Assembly (NCBI GenBank): GCA_965228545.1
Contig: OZ245822.1
Span: 3,596,001 to 3,660,000, forward strand
Source: HXMU1420-13 sp965228545
GTDB lineage: Bacteria > Bacteroidota > Rhodothermia > Balneolales > Balneolaceae
Direction: 5' to 3'
Length of the DNA stretch: 64,000 bases
A program made the position numbers and the translations under genes. The first letter of the stretch is position 1; every line of letters starts with the position of its first letter. The notes under the pieces are model-generated. The model worked only from the letters and a program-made list of their open reading frames with translations. It had not been told where the DNA came from and made no database searches. Of the stretch, positions 1 through 9,554 are shown piece after piece.

Positions 1-1056
1 AGCGAGGGAGAAATCGCGCCCTTTATTTGATAGATAAGCTAATCGAGAACCATCCCCACTAAGTTTTGGGTAGAAATTGAAAAAACCGCTCGGTTCCACA
101 TTGTCTGAATTGGATAGGATTACTCCGTTAAACTCAGCTTCGTATTCAGCTCGCCGTTCAGCAATCCAATCCTCAAATACTTTATTTCCTGGTATTCCGG
201 TAGACATTTCGATGGCTTCTTCGACAGTAAACACGTTTTTTTCACCCAGATTTTCTGAGATTTTCCGGAGCACATCATCCCCAAAACGCTCTGCCAGATA
301 AATCACAAAAGCAAAGCCCTGATTGTAAACCGTTTCCCGTTCGATGCTGGTTTTTGAGCTGAAAGTGCCCATTTCTTTCAGTGAGAAATAAGTGTCAGAC
401 ATAATTCGGGTTCGCAAAATCATATCGCGGTGGGCATCCCATCGATCGTATTTAATATCTTTGGTTTGATATTGCGCCGTTCCTTCGGCGAGCCAAGCCG
501 GGACATTAATCGATGCAAAAGGCATGGAAATAATGCCATTTGGGAAACCATACAGTACATCAGGTCGACGAACTTTTTCGTACGAAAGCCACTGTAAATA
601 TAGTACAGGAACTTTACGCTCGCGCTTCATCGCCGCCTGAATTTGTACGATATGCACAAACTCGTGCGTGATTACATTACGCATCCAATTATGCGTGCCA
701 CGCAATGGAGTATCAAGCGAGGGTACCCAAATATCAATTTTGTTATCGAAAAAGTAAGCGGCACCGTTACTATAATCTTCCCGATCTTTAAGAACGATAT
801 TTACTTTACTATCCGGCTCATGCTGATATAATTCTGTAATTGGATCGTAAATTTCTTCGGCTATTCGGGAGACAACCTGCGCAGATCTGGAATTTCCTTC
901 CTGAAAATGCACCATAAAATGTTCGCTTTCGATGGTGTACCATTGCAGATGGTTGTAGCTGTAATCGTAAAACTCAGGATTAGTTTGTGCCTGCAATCCC
1001 ATCGTAGAAAAAAGAGCCAGCAAAAGCAGGAGGTATGTGCGGATTGATCTCATCAT
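1..1056 (-). CDS. Exported zinc metallopeptidase (peptidase MA-like/PD40 type), 3' part off the window
   Basis: Partial gene: the open frame runs from an ATG at 1056 leftwards past base 1. The N-terminus (MMRSIRTYLLLLLALFST, then LQAQ) is a signal peptide, so the product is exported. An HEFVH zinc-binding motif lies at about residues 131-135, followed by WLAEGTAQYQ with a candidate third ligand Glu near 191; this is the gluzincin arrangement of the peptidase MA-like family. The last visible residues (PKLSGDGSRLAYLSNKGRD) look like the first blade of a TolB/PD40 beta-propeller, which commonly follows this domain. The start overlaps the stop of the upstream M6-like gene (TAATGATG), so the two are translationally coupled in the porU-porV operon. 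The substrate is unknown. Confidence 0.8.
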   Translation of the reverse strand, partial: MMRSIRTYLLLLLALFSTMGLQAQTNPEFYDYSYNHLQWYTIESEHFMVHFQEGNSRSAQVVSRIAEEIYDPITELYQHEPDSKVNIVLKDREDYSNGAAYFFDNKIDIWVPSLDTPLRGTHNWMRNVITHEFVHIVQIQAAMKRERKVPVLYLQWLSYEKVRRPDVLYGFPNGIISMPFASINVPAWLAEGTAQYQTKDIKYDRWDAHRDMILRTRIMSDTYFSLKEMGTFSSKTSIERETVYNQGFAFVIYLAERFGDDVLRKISENLGEKNVFTVEEAIEMSTGIPGNKVFEDWIAERRAEYEAEFNGVILSNSDNVEPSGFFNFYPKLSGDGSRLAYLSNKGRDFSLA

Positions 1057-4000
1057 TAATGCACCACTCCAATTTTAATCGTTTTTGATTCTTTTTTCCC
1101 GTTTACATTGGCTTCAATACGGCCGAAATAGGCTCCACTTGCCCAAGAACTTGTGTTTATGGTGATTTCTTCCGGAGACCCACCAAAAGCTTGTACCGTT
1201 CGTTCAAAAACTACACGACCAGAATAATCGATGATGGTAATATCAACGGTGCCGGCAGAGGCTAACTCAAAACGGATGTTGGTTTCTTCATTCGCCGGAT
1301 TGGGCCAATTATAGGTTTCTGATTTATTTAGAACCGAAAAATCTGAACCGGAAGTCTCTTCAAACTCTATATATGCCGATACTTTATTGTATGGATTTTC
1401 GCCATAGCGCCCCGGCCACTGTGTAGTTGTGTGGTTTAAAAATCGCCAGGCGCGAAGATCGCCGGTATGGCTTACGGCGTATAAAACATTGTTATACATA
1501 ACGGGATGGATCGGTTGAACATCTTTACCAACTGCACCGCCCACATAAAGTGGGAAGCCTTCTATAGGATTTCCGTCTGTTTCGTAAGCAAAAATGTTTA
1601 CCGAATACTCATCCTGACCAACCACTAAAATATCCTGACGGTTATCACCTGTGATGTCGGTAATAATGGGTGTTCCGATAAACTGAATACTATCCGGCGC
1701 CAAAATTGGAGTGTTTGCCAGCAACGCACCATTGAAGTTGTAACCTTCAATTTGATTATCAGTGCGGTTGATGCGATAAATATGACCTTCATCAACAATG
1801 GCAGGCCATTCAGCTTTAGCTTCGTCAAAAATCTGAGTAATAATCTCTTCTTTGGTAGGGTCAACAATGGAAAAACGCCCATCTTCGAAAAGGTAGTAGT
1901 AGTTCCTGAGATTACTTTCGATGGTTCCGGCAAATAAGCGGTATTCGTAATCTGCGAGATAATCCGGAATATTTTCACCCACAAACTCGACGGTATTTCC
2001 GTTTATGCCAACGAATTTATTGTTGATGATTTCGGATCGGAATTCGTAGCCGGAAGTGTTTTCAAATTGATTCCCAGATCTAACATGGATTGATAGATCA
2101 GTAAAATCATATTCGATATTTATATTGTCTTGAGAGCTTGTAAATCCAAAATGATTATCTAAAACATCATCACTAAGTATTCCAGTTGTCGAGTAACCGT
2201 TACCTTCTTGATTGTATTTTAAAGTAGGACCGTCTTTGAAATAAAAAACAGAGAATTGATTTTCGATATTAATGGGTTGAGTAATATTACCAGTAACCTG
2301 AGTTCCAACTACGCTAAAAGAATCCTTCCCATCTAGTTCACCAAAAAAAATTATCGAGTTAGAAGGTACTGTAAGCAATGTATCGCTAGTGTGGTAATGC
2401 ACATCTAAAGAAAGTGGATAATAATCGTAGTACAACTCATTTTTGGTTCCAAATGTACGAGCGGTTGACACTTGATGTGATCCAATTGCAACAAACCCTA
2501 AATCGTCAGAACCTACTTCTCTAATCTTAAAACTCGCCATCGGCAAATTATCCGAAAAATCATACAACTCGAATCCTGATCTTGCACCGGAATTGGAGTT
2601 ATTGTTAGGATAAGAATCCGGACCGAAAATATTATCAGGATTTAGATCAATTTCGGAAGTTGGTGTAATTACTCTAAAATCGTTACCTGCCCACCAGAAA
2701 TCGAAGGCATAGCCGAAAGTGGGGGAATTGTCGAGCAGTCCTACACTTTTTCCAATATCCTGCGCACCGTCGCCTTCCTCTAAATCCACGCCTCGTCGGT
2801 TTTCATTGGCATTTACCCGATCACGAGCTAATTGCTGCGCCAACACACCTTCATCAATGTGCCAGATGAGAATTCCACCGTTCAAATGACGATCATCTTC
2901 GGTGCCTTCATCACCATCATCGCCAACATCCAATCCACCGGGCAGGCTCCAATCAAAGTTGCTTACATCTACTATGGTGCCTGGAATTAGTAAGGTATCA
3001 AATCCTGCCGCCTGAAAGATGAAATCTTCATCGAAATTAGAATAGGCGCGTTCACGAACCTCAAAGTTACTGTAAGTTGAAATTACCACTTCAGCATCGG
3101 TTTCGCCTAATAATTCAGGATCACGATGTCGGTTTTCAATCAAAAAATATTCGGTTGATGAGAGCGAAATCTTTGCGATGCTATTGGGTTGATTGAGTGA
3201 TGCAGCAGGAAGTTCAATGGCATCCGTTTCATCCACAGATACTTCAAACGGACTTTCCCATCCCAAAAAAATCTTTTCCCAAGCAGAGGGTTCAGGGGGA
3301 AGGAGTCCGTTGTATGCGAAAAATCCTGCTCCATCCATTAAACCAAATCGACCAATAGCCGGCTGACCGTTTTCGGTATTAAATAAATCCGGAAGCCCTA
3401 AATAACTACCAATCGAAGCGCAAAGCAATCCATTTATCGAAAGTGGAAATACAATTTCGTTATCGCTGATGTCGGTTCCACGACGAGATTGCGTGCGTGG
3501 AATTAACATCGAATTATTGACTCTAAAACTGCCGTTGTTGAGGGAAAACCCATCGAAGGTTGGATCGCCCAGTAATTCACCAAGATTTTCTTCATCTAGT
3601 GTGATGGATGGCAAGTCAAAAGGCGTGATGTCGAGGCTGGTGCCCAATAATTCTACATCACGGCCGATTCCTGCATGGAAAATTACAAAAGCAGTATTTT
3701 CGGGATCAAGCCCTGATGCATCGAATCCACCTTGTTCATCCACTTTGGTCCAAACATCCTGCATTAACTGCGCAATTTTTTCAAGAGTGAAGGTTTCTCC
3801 AATAGGTGCATACTCTTCCATCATTTTGTCCAATTGATACACTTGAGGTAGTACTTGATACTCGATAGTTAACTGCTGATCGGAAGATTTTAGGAAGTAG
3901 TTTTTTGCAAACTCTAAGTGGTTCTCGAAATAAGTTTGATTGTGTGGGAACGGATCGATGAAGGTTTTTTCTTCTCGTGTGAGATAAGGAAGCCCATCAA

Positions 4001-4241
4001 AACCATTTTCCCCAAAAATACCAGTTCCGGAAGTTAGTCGGTTCGTATCTGGTTGAAATTCGACCATCACTGCAACTACATTTAATGTACCTATTGCAGG
4101 AGTAGATCGGCGCACTTCTTGATTGAGCGAAATCGGGTGGCTTCGTTTTAGTTGTATCTCTTGACTATGAGAGGAGGGGCTAAGAAATAAAAGGAGCATG
4201 CCAATAACGAACATGCTCATGAGTGGGGGAAAAAGTCTCAT
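1056..4241 (-). CDS. M6-family metalloprotease-like exported protein with T9SS sorting domain, zinc site degenerate
   Basis: 1061 residues with a signal peptide (MRLFPPLMSMFVIGMLLLFL). The region to about residue 350 resembles the M6 (immune inhibitor A) fold. GLLCASIGSYLGLPDLF at about 271-287 aligns with the family pattern C-HEFGH-xLGLPDLY, followed by GRFGLMDG and WEKIFLGW. The zinc ligands are replaced: HEFGH reads ASIGS (275-279), so metal-dependent proteolysis is unlikely. The middle is beta-rich and unassigned. The C-terminal ~90 residues, starting YNWPNPANEETNIRFEL and ending KKESKTIKIGVV, form a type A T9SS sorting domain, so the protein is probably secreted and surface-attached by the system encoded next door. 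It starts 5 bp after porV ends and overlaps the start of the next peptidase gene. Possible roles are an inactive structural or adhesive protein or an accessory T9SS surface factor. Confidence 0.8.
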   Translation of the reverse strand: MRLFPPLMSMFVIGMLLLFLSPSSHSQEIQLKRSHPISLNQEVRRSTPAIGTLNVVAVMVEFQPDTNRLTSGTGIFGENGFDGLPYLTREEKTFIDPFPHNQTYFENHLEFAKNYFLKSSDQQLTIEYQVLPQVYQLDKMMEEYAPIGETFTLEKIAQLMQDVWTKVDEQGGFDASGLDPENTAFVIFHAGIGRDVELLGTSLDITPFDLPSITLDEENLGELLGDPTFDGFSLNNGSFRVNNSMLIPRTQSRRGTDISDNEIVFPLSINGLLCASIGSYLGLPDLFNTENGQPAIGRFGLMDGAGFFAYNGLLPPEPSAWEKIFLGWESPFEVSVDETDAIELPAASLNQPNSIAKISLSSTEYFLIENRHRDPELLGETDAEVVISTYSNFEVRERAYSNFDEDFIFQAAGFDTLLIPGTIVDVSNFDWSLPGGLDVGDDGDEGTEDDRHLNGGILIWHIDEGVLAQQLARDRVNANENRRGVDLEEGDGAQDIGKSVGLLDNSPTFGYAFDFWWAGNDFRVITPTSEIDLNPDNIFGPDSYPNNNSNSGARSGFELYDFSDNLPMASFKIREVGSDDLGFVAIGSHQVSTARTFGTKNELYYDYYPLSLDVHYHTSDTLLTVPSNSIIFFGELDGKDSFSVVGTQVTGNITQPINIENQFSVFYFKDGPTLKYNQEGNGYSTTGILSDDVLDNHFGFTSSQDNINIEYDFTDLSIHVRSGNQFENTSGYEFRSEIINNKFVGINGNTVEFVGENIPDYLADYEYRLFAGTIESNLRNYYYLFEDGRFSIVDPTKEEIITQIFDEAKAEWPAIVDEGHIYRINRTDNQIEGYNFNGALLANTPILAPDSIQFIGTPIITDITGDNRQDILVVGQDEYSVNIFAYETDGNPIEGFPLYVGGAVGKDVQPIHPVMYNNVLYAVSHTGDLRAWRFLNHTTTQWPGRYGENPYNKVSAYIEFEETSGSDFSVLNKSETYNWPNPANEETNIRFELASAGTVDITIIDYSGRVVFERTVQAFGGSPEEITINTSSWASGAYFGRIEANVNGKKESKTIKIGVVH

Positions 4242-4246
4242 TTCAT

Positions 4247-5395
4247 TTAAAAGTTGACTAAGAGACTAAACCTGAGGGTATTTGCGAGGGGATGATCAGC
4301 TTCCAGCGTTTTTATATAACTGAAATCGACCCCAATAGCGTTGTAGCGTAATCCGGCGCCAAATGTGATGTACTTACGGTCGCCATTATTTGGATCTTCG
4401 TAGTAATAGCCACCACGTAAAGCGAAGGTGTTGTTGTACCAATATTCTAAGCCAGCACCAACCATAAATTGTTGCAGTAAACTTACTTCCACATTTTCCT
4501 GCCCGTTGAAATGTATCCAAGAACCCCAGGAATCGACTAACGCCTCAAGCGGACCAGAGGCAACTCGCATTGTATCCTGTGAACCATCAGCATTAGTCCT
4601 AATCTGATCTTTTGTTCGTGCCATAATTTTAGACACATCCATCGCTACATTTATTCTGTTAAACCCTTCAGGGTCGAGTTCATAACTAAAAGCAGTTCCA
4701 AATCGCAGAAGTGTTGGTAGGGGATCTTTCTGGGCATTATCGGTGTATTGCATACCCGGACCTATATTCGACAAATTAAATCCAGCACTGAATTGGGCAT
4801 TGTTTCCACCTAAAGAAAAGTAGTTTGTTTTATAAAGCGCGGCTAAATCGATAGCTACACTACTACCTGGATTAACACGCTGTTGGCCCACCGAAGTACC
4901 GCTCGCTAAACTTGAGTAGATAAAGCGTAAGCTTGAACCTAGAGCAAGATTTTTGTTCACTTCAAAACCATAGGATAAACCAACGGCAACTTCATAACTG
5001 TTGAAGCGGGAAATTACATCCGGGCTGTCTTCTCGGGTAACGGCTTGTTCACCCAAATTCAGAAAGGTGATATGCCCACCCACAGTACCAATACCGTCGA
5101 TATACATTTTTCCAACAACGTAATCATAAAAGAGATCACTCACATTAAAGTTTTTCAACCAGTTAGAGTGTGTTAAGCTGATTTGATTATCGCGCTGAAA
5201 AGCCAAGCCGGCAGGGTTCCAGAACATAGCCGCGGCATTGTCTGCAAGTGCAACTCCGGTGTTACCCATGGCTGCGCCACGCGAATCGGGTTCAATTTGC
5301 AGAAACGGTACTGCTGTTATTGCGATTTGAGCCTTGCTTACTGCAGGAAAAACGCTGATCACGGCGATCAGTGCCAACAAGATATTTTTTTTCAT
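4247..5395 (-). CDS. porV: Type IX secretion system outer-membrane protein PorV
   Basis: About 382 residues, signal peptide MKKNILLALIAVISVFPAVS then KAQ. The mature start (ITAVPFLQIEPDSRGAAMGN, then ALADNAAAMFWNPAGL) is the PorV/PorQ signature of a FadL-like beta-barrel, and the chain ends in an aromatic strand (LRFSLLVNF). In known T9SS, PorV receives cargo from the SprA/Sov translocon and shuttles it to the PorU sortase at the cell surface. The ATG at 5395 is preferred over an in-frame TTG at 5404 because the signal peptide begins there. The gene lies 62 bp downstream of porU, matching a common porU-porV order, and 5 bp upstream of the M6-like cargo candidate. The start is the only uncertain point. 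Confidence 0.92.
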   Translation of the reverse strand: MKKNILLALIAVISVFPAVSKAQIAITAVPFLQIEPDSRGAAMGNTGVALADNAAAMFWNPAGLAFQRDNQISLTHSNWLKNFNVSDLFYDYVVGKMYIDGIGTVGGHITFLNLGEQAVTREDSPDVISRFNSYEVAVGLSYGFEVNKNLALGSSLRFIYSSLASGTSVGQQRVNPGSSVAIDLAALYKTNYFSLGGNNAQFSAGFNLSNIGPGMQYTDNAQKDPLPTLLRFGTAFSYELDPEGFNRINVAMDVSKIMARTKDQIRTNADGSQDTMRVASGPLEALVDSWGSWIHFNGQENVEVSLLQQFMVGAGLEYWYNNTFALRGGYYYEDPNNGDRKYITFGAGLRYNAIGVDFSYIKTLEADHPLANTLRFSLLVNF

Positions 5396-5457
5396 AAATG
5401 ACAAATAGTTTAGTCGTCAAATATAACGGATTCGATCCAATTATATGTGGAAGATAG

Positions 5458-8400
5458 TTATCTGATTATAACGAGCTTTTCGATTTTTTCGGTTGATTTT
5501 TTTCCTTCGGGGGTATCTGCTGTAACCCGAAGCACATAAATATAAGTACCGTTACCCAGGCGATCATAATCCCTGTCACGGCCATTCCATGGAATACTGG
5601 CATAAGAACTAGATGTATTTGTAATATACTCTTGAAGGTGCTGCACCGGTTTACCCGAAAGGGTGTAGATTTTAATGTCTACTTCCAATGCATTTCCTTG
5701 TTGGTTATGTTCGAACGTAAAAGCGGTCTTATTATTCATTGGATTTGGATAATTATACACTTGGTCAATTACCAAATCTTCCGATTCTGCCACTTCAAAG
5801 AAAATACTTTCCTCTGATGGGTTGTTATGCACATCCCATGCCCGAACTTTTAGCGAATAGTTACCCTGCGGAAGTTCATTCAGCGGGTACTCGATACGCC
5901 CCTTTGAGAAATCATTAAGTGCACCTTCGTAAAACTCGTTGAGTACGAATGTGCGGGTTGGTTTTGTATCGATGGTAGCGATTATTTCATGTCCTACTCC
6001 TGTTCCTGTAGCGTTAATTCCGGAACTGTCGGCCAGCTCCACAATTAGTGTTGGTTTATCGGTGGTTAAATCACCATTAAAAAAAGATTCGTCGTTTAGA
6101 AAAATATCCAGTTCCGGTCCCGATCCGTCGTTTACAGCATTTTCATTAATTCCATTGAAAATTATGTTGGTAAAAGAACCTCCGGCGGTGTATTCATCAC
6201 CACTTGCAAAAAGCACAATACGTGCCTGATTAGGGCTGTAGCTGATATCCTTGGGCAGTACAAAATCTATGCTAAAATCTCCGCCTGTTACATTTGCTTT
6301 CCCTTTAAATAGTACTGTATTCTCTACCTCATAGGTGCATTCACGCTCAGTAAATTTATACAGATAGCACCCATCATCTTCTATCCATTCTAAATTTTGA
6401 GGAAGTGTAACACTTCGTTTAGCATCTAATAAGGAGACGTTTACGAGTCCATTGTAGCCGGAGTCTTTAGTACCATCTGCTTTTAATACTTCTCCTTTAA
6501 GAGTTACCTGATCTAATGCTTTGATGGTGAGTACGGTATCATTTTCGGCAACGCTGATATTGTTGATGGCTGTTAATTGTGCAGGTTTATCAGGTAATGC
6601 GAGTCGAAGGGCAGGATCGCCCAATAAAATAAATCTTCTCGAGTTGGATGAAGCACCCGCAGACGTATTCTTAGTTCTGTAAAAAATATCACCCAATCTT
6701 GATGGCAACCCGTTTTCATCTCGAACCAACATTTCTTGTGACAGCGCAATGTTTAGCGCAAAATTCTGTCCGCCATTGGGATTACTACTCGTATATACAA
6801 TTCGTGTAGTAGTAAAGCTTGCTATGGCGCCCCCATTATCTGCAAACAATAATTGCTCGGCTCCCGATTGCTGGCTGATATCATCATAGCGCCCAAATTG
6901 ACATGTGGCGGTAACTATTACCGATAAACGATTACTGTTGGTGAGATTTGGGATGTCTTCAATAGTGAATAACTCCTCATCCGACAATACATCGGTGTTA
7001 CCATGCCCGGAGTAATTCATCACTAATGTGCCATTATTTAAAGTATTAATGAAATCCTCGGAGGCTCCGGGAATTTCACGCCCCGAACCGGTGATTTCCT
7101 CTTGATAGGCAAATAGGTAGATTTTTTTTAAGCGCAATCCTGAATCAATAATGTTCATTCTATCAGCGGTACCATCGGCATTCCAAACGTGTAAATCCCG
7201 GTTTGTTTCTCGATCAGGGAAGTCATCATCACCGGCAAATGTAAACAAATTTTGCCAGTCGCCGTCATGTTCAGGATTTTCGTATCGATAAATTTTATCC
7301 AGAGCTACACGGGCTTCTCTTCGGGTTTGAGCGGGAATTCTGCCTATACCAATGTCAATTCTTGATCCACTTACAAAGCCACCTTCTCCCGCATCCATAA
7401 ATCCGAAATAATCGTCGGATGCATAGCTCCCAATCCGACTTAGAGAGTTCGGACTTTGATACGTAAGTACATAATTTGTATACGCATTATCGATGATGTT
7501 TTTGGTATCGTAAGTAGTATCTCCGAATAGCAAGAGATATCGTGGTAGTGTAGCATTATCATTTGAGGCACGATCGTAGAGAAACTTTACAAAATCACGA
7601 ATAGCAGTAGGATCTTTAGCTCCACCTGAAAACTCATTCAGAATCTGACTTTGCGTTACCACTAATGGCGTCAGGCCTTCATTTGCACGATGTTGAGCTA
7701 GTTCATCAGCAAAAGGCTTAAATAATTCGCTGGTAACTACGATGTAATCTGGATAAGAAGTAATTCCCCGTAGATTTTGATTAGGAATAGATGTGCCGGG
7801 CTGTGGCGTAAAATAATTGACTTGGGCAATGAAACGGCGGGTGTCATTTTGTTCGGTAACTATCTCGTAATTTGTTCCGGATGAAGCCACATTTAAGCGA
7901 ACGGGATTAATTGGATCGGTAACATCTAACACTAATGGGGTAGATGTAAAACCTTGGAGGATGAAACGAGCTAAATCGCTAGGTGAATCATTTAGCGGAG
8001 GCATAAACATCAGATAGTTATTCTCAGCAATAAGTTCTCTTTCTACTTGCAAGCGTAAGTAATCTACAAATCCATTTGCTCCATCATCAGCATTACTCAT
8101 AGTTGCTGTTATTGTAATGATATTGTCACTTAGCGAGGGTGAAACCGTTGAAGCAAAAGTGCGACCATTGGCTGCATCACCATTGTAGGATAGATATCCT
8201 CCACTCACGCGATTGATACTTAGTTGGCTTAACGTGGTTCCATTAATATCGAGACGAAAATTTGTTGTACGTAAGGCACGCGCATACATTCTTCCCGAAA
8301 CCTTTAAATTGCTAGCACTTGATATTCCGGGAATCGTATCCTGAAAAATAGTAACGGCTGAGTTTTGTGCAGTTGCAGGAATTCGTTGTCCTAGCCAGTA

Positions 8401-9336
8401 GCGCCCACTTTTTTGCCGATCTTCTGCTTTTGTAAGCTCTTCTTCTTTCCAGATGAAATCAGTAAAACTACTAATTGTAACAGAAGGTGATCCTGTAACA
8501 GATTCAGTAGTTAGCCTTAACCCGGGTTCATCGCCAATGGTGAGAAAAACAAAACTAGAATCGCTATATGGATGAATATCGTGACTGAAATTGCCAGCAG
8601 ATCTAATAGTTTTATGTGGCGAGTTACCATAGAACAAAACTCGATCGTTACTGTCGAAATTTCCATCACTTTCACCTTCAATTAATATTGGAAGTTGATC
8701 GAAATCAGGTCGAGGTGCATTATTGCTTTCCGGTAGCATGTACCCATTGGTGCCCCAAAGTTGAATGTGTCGAGGATCAAGTTGATTTATATCGATACCA
8801 AGCTGTTGCAGATAGTTCGAGGTTAACTGGTAAACTCCGCTTTTTGAAACGGGTATTTTGTACCAAGTTCCGGTTGAAAACGGATGATCGGTGCTAATTG
8901 TATTATTTTTTTTGAGGCGCATATTAGAGGTGACCGGTTTTCGAACCCTCACGCGTAAATATTCAGTAATTAACACACGCTCTTTTCCCGCACGTGCAAC
9001 ATGTATTTTGAGAGATCTAACTTGCTTGCCTCTGCTAATTCCCGGATTGAGGGATTCGGTTGTGCTAACCGAATCGGATGCTAAAGCTAATCCCATTATT
9101 TGGTCTCGATCAAGAACCAATTCTTTTTCAGTAATTCGTTGCTCTAATATTTGATATGCATTTGCTGATAGCGCATCAATTAAAACCTCAAAAGGAGGGG
9201 CAATGCTCAAGTTAGAATTATCAAGCACATACTCCGTGTAATCAGCATTATCCGAAACAGGATAAAACTGTTGAGCGAAAAGCTGAAAAGGACTCCCGCA
9301 AACAAATAATATCAGGTAGAAGAAACTCCTACGCAT
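5458..9336 (-). CDS. porU: Type IX secretion system sortase/C-terminal signal peptidase PorU
   Basis: About 1292 residues with signal peptide MRRSFFYLILFVCG...FAQQ. The central region is a gingipain-type C25 cysteine peptidase: the catalytic His lies in MNYSGHGN (His778) and the catalytic Cys in VTATCQFGRYD (Cys812), both present. PorU removes the C-terminal signal of T9SS cargo and links the protein to surface lipopolysaccharide. The C-terminal ~100 residues (YNYPNPMNNKTAFTFEH to the end) resemble a sorting domain, as in known PorU. The ATG at 9336 is preferred to an in-frame TTG at 9345 because the signal peptide fits. It is the first gene of an envelope operon with porV, the M6-like gene and the MA-type peptidase. 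Confidence 0.92.
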   Translation of the reverse strand: MRRSFFYLILFVCGSPFQLFAQQFYPVSDNADYTEYVLDNSNLSIAPPFEVLIDALSANAYQILEQRITEKELVLDRDQIMGLALASDSVSTTESLNPGISRGKQVRSLKIHVARAGKERVLITEYLRVRVRKPVTSNMRLKKNNTISTDHPFSTGTWYKIPVSKSGVYQLTSNYLQQLGIDINQLDPRHIQLWGTNGYMLPESNNAPRPDFDQLPILIEGESDGNFDSNDRVLFYGNSPHKTIRSAGNFSHDIHPYSDSSFVFLTIGDEPGLRLTTESVTGSPSVTISSFTDFIWKEEELTKAEDRQKSGRYWLGQRIPATAQNSAVTIFQDTIPGISSASNLKVSGRMYARALRTTNFRLDINGTTLSQLSINRVSGGYLSYNGDAANGRTFASTVSPSLSDNIITITATMSNADDGANGFVDYLRLQVERELIAENNYLMFMPPLNDSPSDLARFILQGFTSTPLVLDVTDPINPVRLNVASSGTNYEIVTEQNDTRRFIAQVNYFTPQPGTSIPNQNLRGITSYPDYIVVTSELFKPFADELAQHRANEGLTPLVVTQSQILNEFSGGAKDPTAIRDFVKFLYDRASNDNATLPRYLLLFGDTTYDTKNIIDNAYTNYVLTYQSPNSLSRIGSYASDDYFGFMDAGEGGFVSGSRIDIGIGRIPAQTRREARVALDKIYRYENPEHDGDWQNLFTFAGDDDFPDRETNRDLHVWNADGTADRMNIIDSGLRLKKIYLFAYQEEITGSGREIPGASEDFINTLNNGTLVMNYSGHGNTDVLSDEELFTIEDIPNLTNSNRLSVIVTATCQFGRYDDISQQSGAEQLLFADNGGAIASFTTTRIVYTSSNPNGGQNFALNIALSQEMLVRDENGLPSRLGDIFYRTKNTSAGASSNSRRFILLGDPALRLALPDKPAQLTAINNISVAENDTVLTIKALDQVTLKGEVLKADGTKDSGYNGLVNVSLLDAKRSVTLPQNLEWIEDDGCYLYKFTERECTYEVENTVLFKGKANVTGGDFSIDFVLPKDISYSPNQARIVLFASGDEYTAGGSFTNIIFNGINENAVNDGSGPELDIFLNDESFFNGDLTTDKPTLIVELADSSGINATGTGVGHEIIATIDTKPTRTFVLNEFYEGALNDFSKGRIEYPLNELPQGNYSLKVRAWDVHNNPSEESIFFEVAESEDLVIDQVYNYPNPMNNKTAFTFEHNQQGNALEVDIKIYTLSGKPVQHLQEYITNTSSSYASIPWNGRDRDYDRLGNGTYIYVLRVTADTPEGKKSTEKIEKLVIIR

Positions 9337-9554
9337 ATTATGCAATCTAATGTTAGTGACTTGATAGTCGTTACAGTAGCGGGTCTAGTCTATAGAAACC
9401 TGTTAGTTAACGTTTAGAGAGGATTTCTCCATACTCTGCTTATTTCAAATGAAAAAAGAAATAGTAGCGGTGTTGTATGGTAATACAGGTTTTGTTTCAG
9501 TTTGATGGATAATAATAGCTTAGTAGCGAGATAATGTCAATGCTTAATGAAAAA

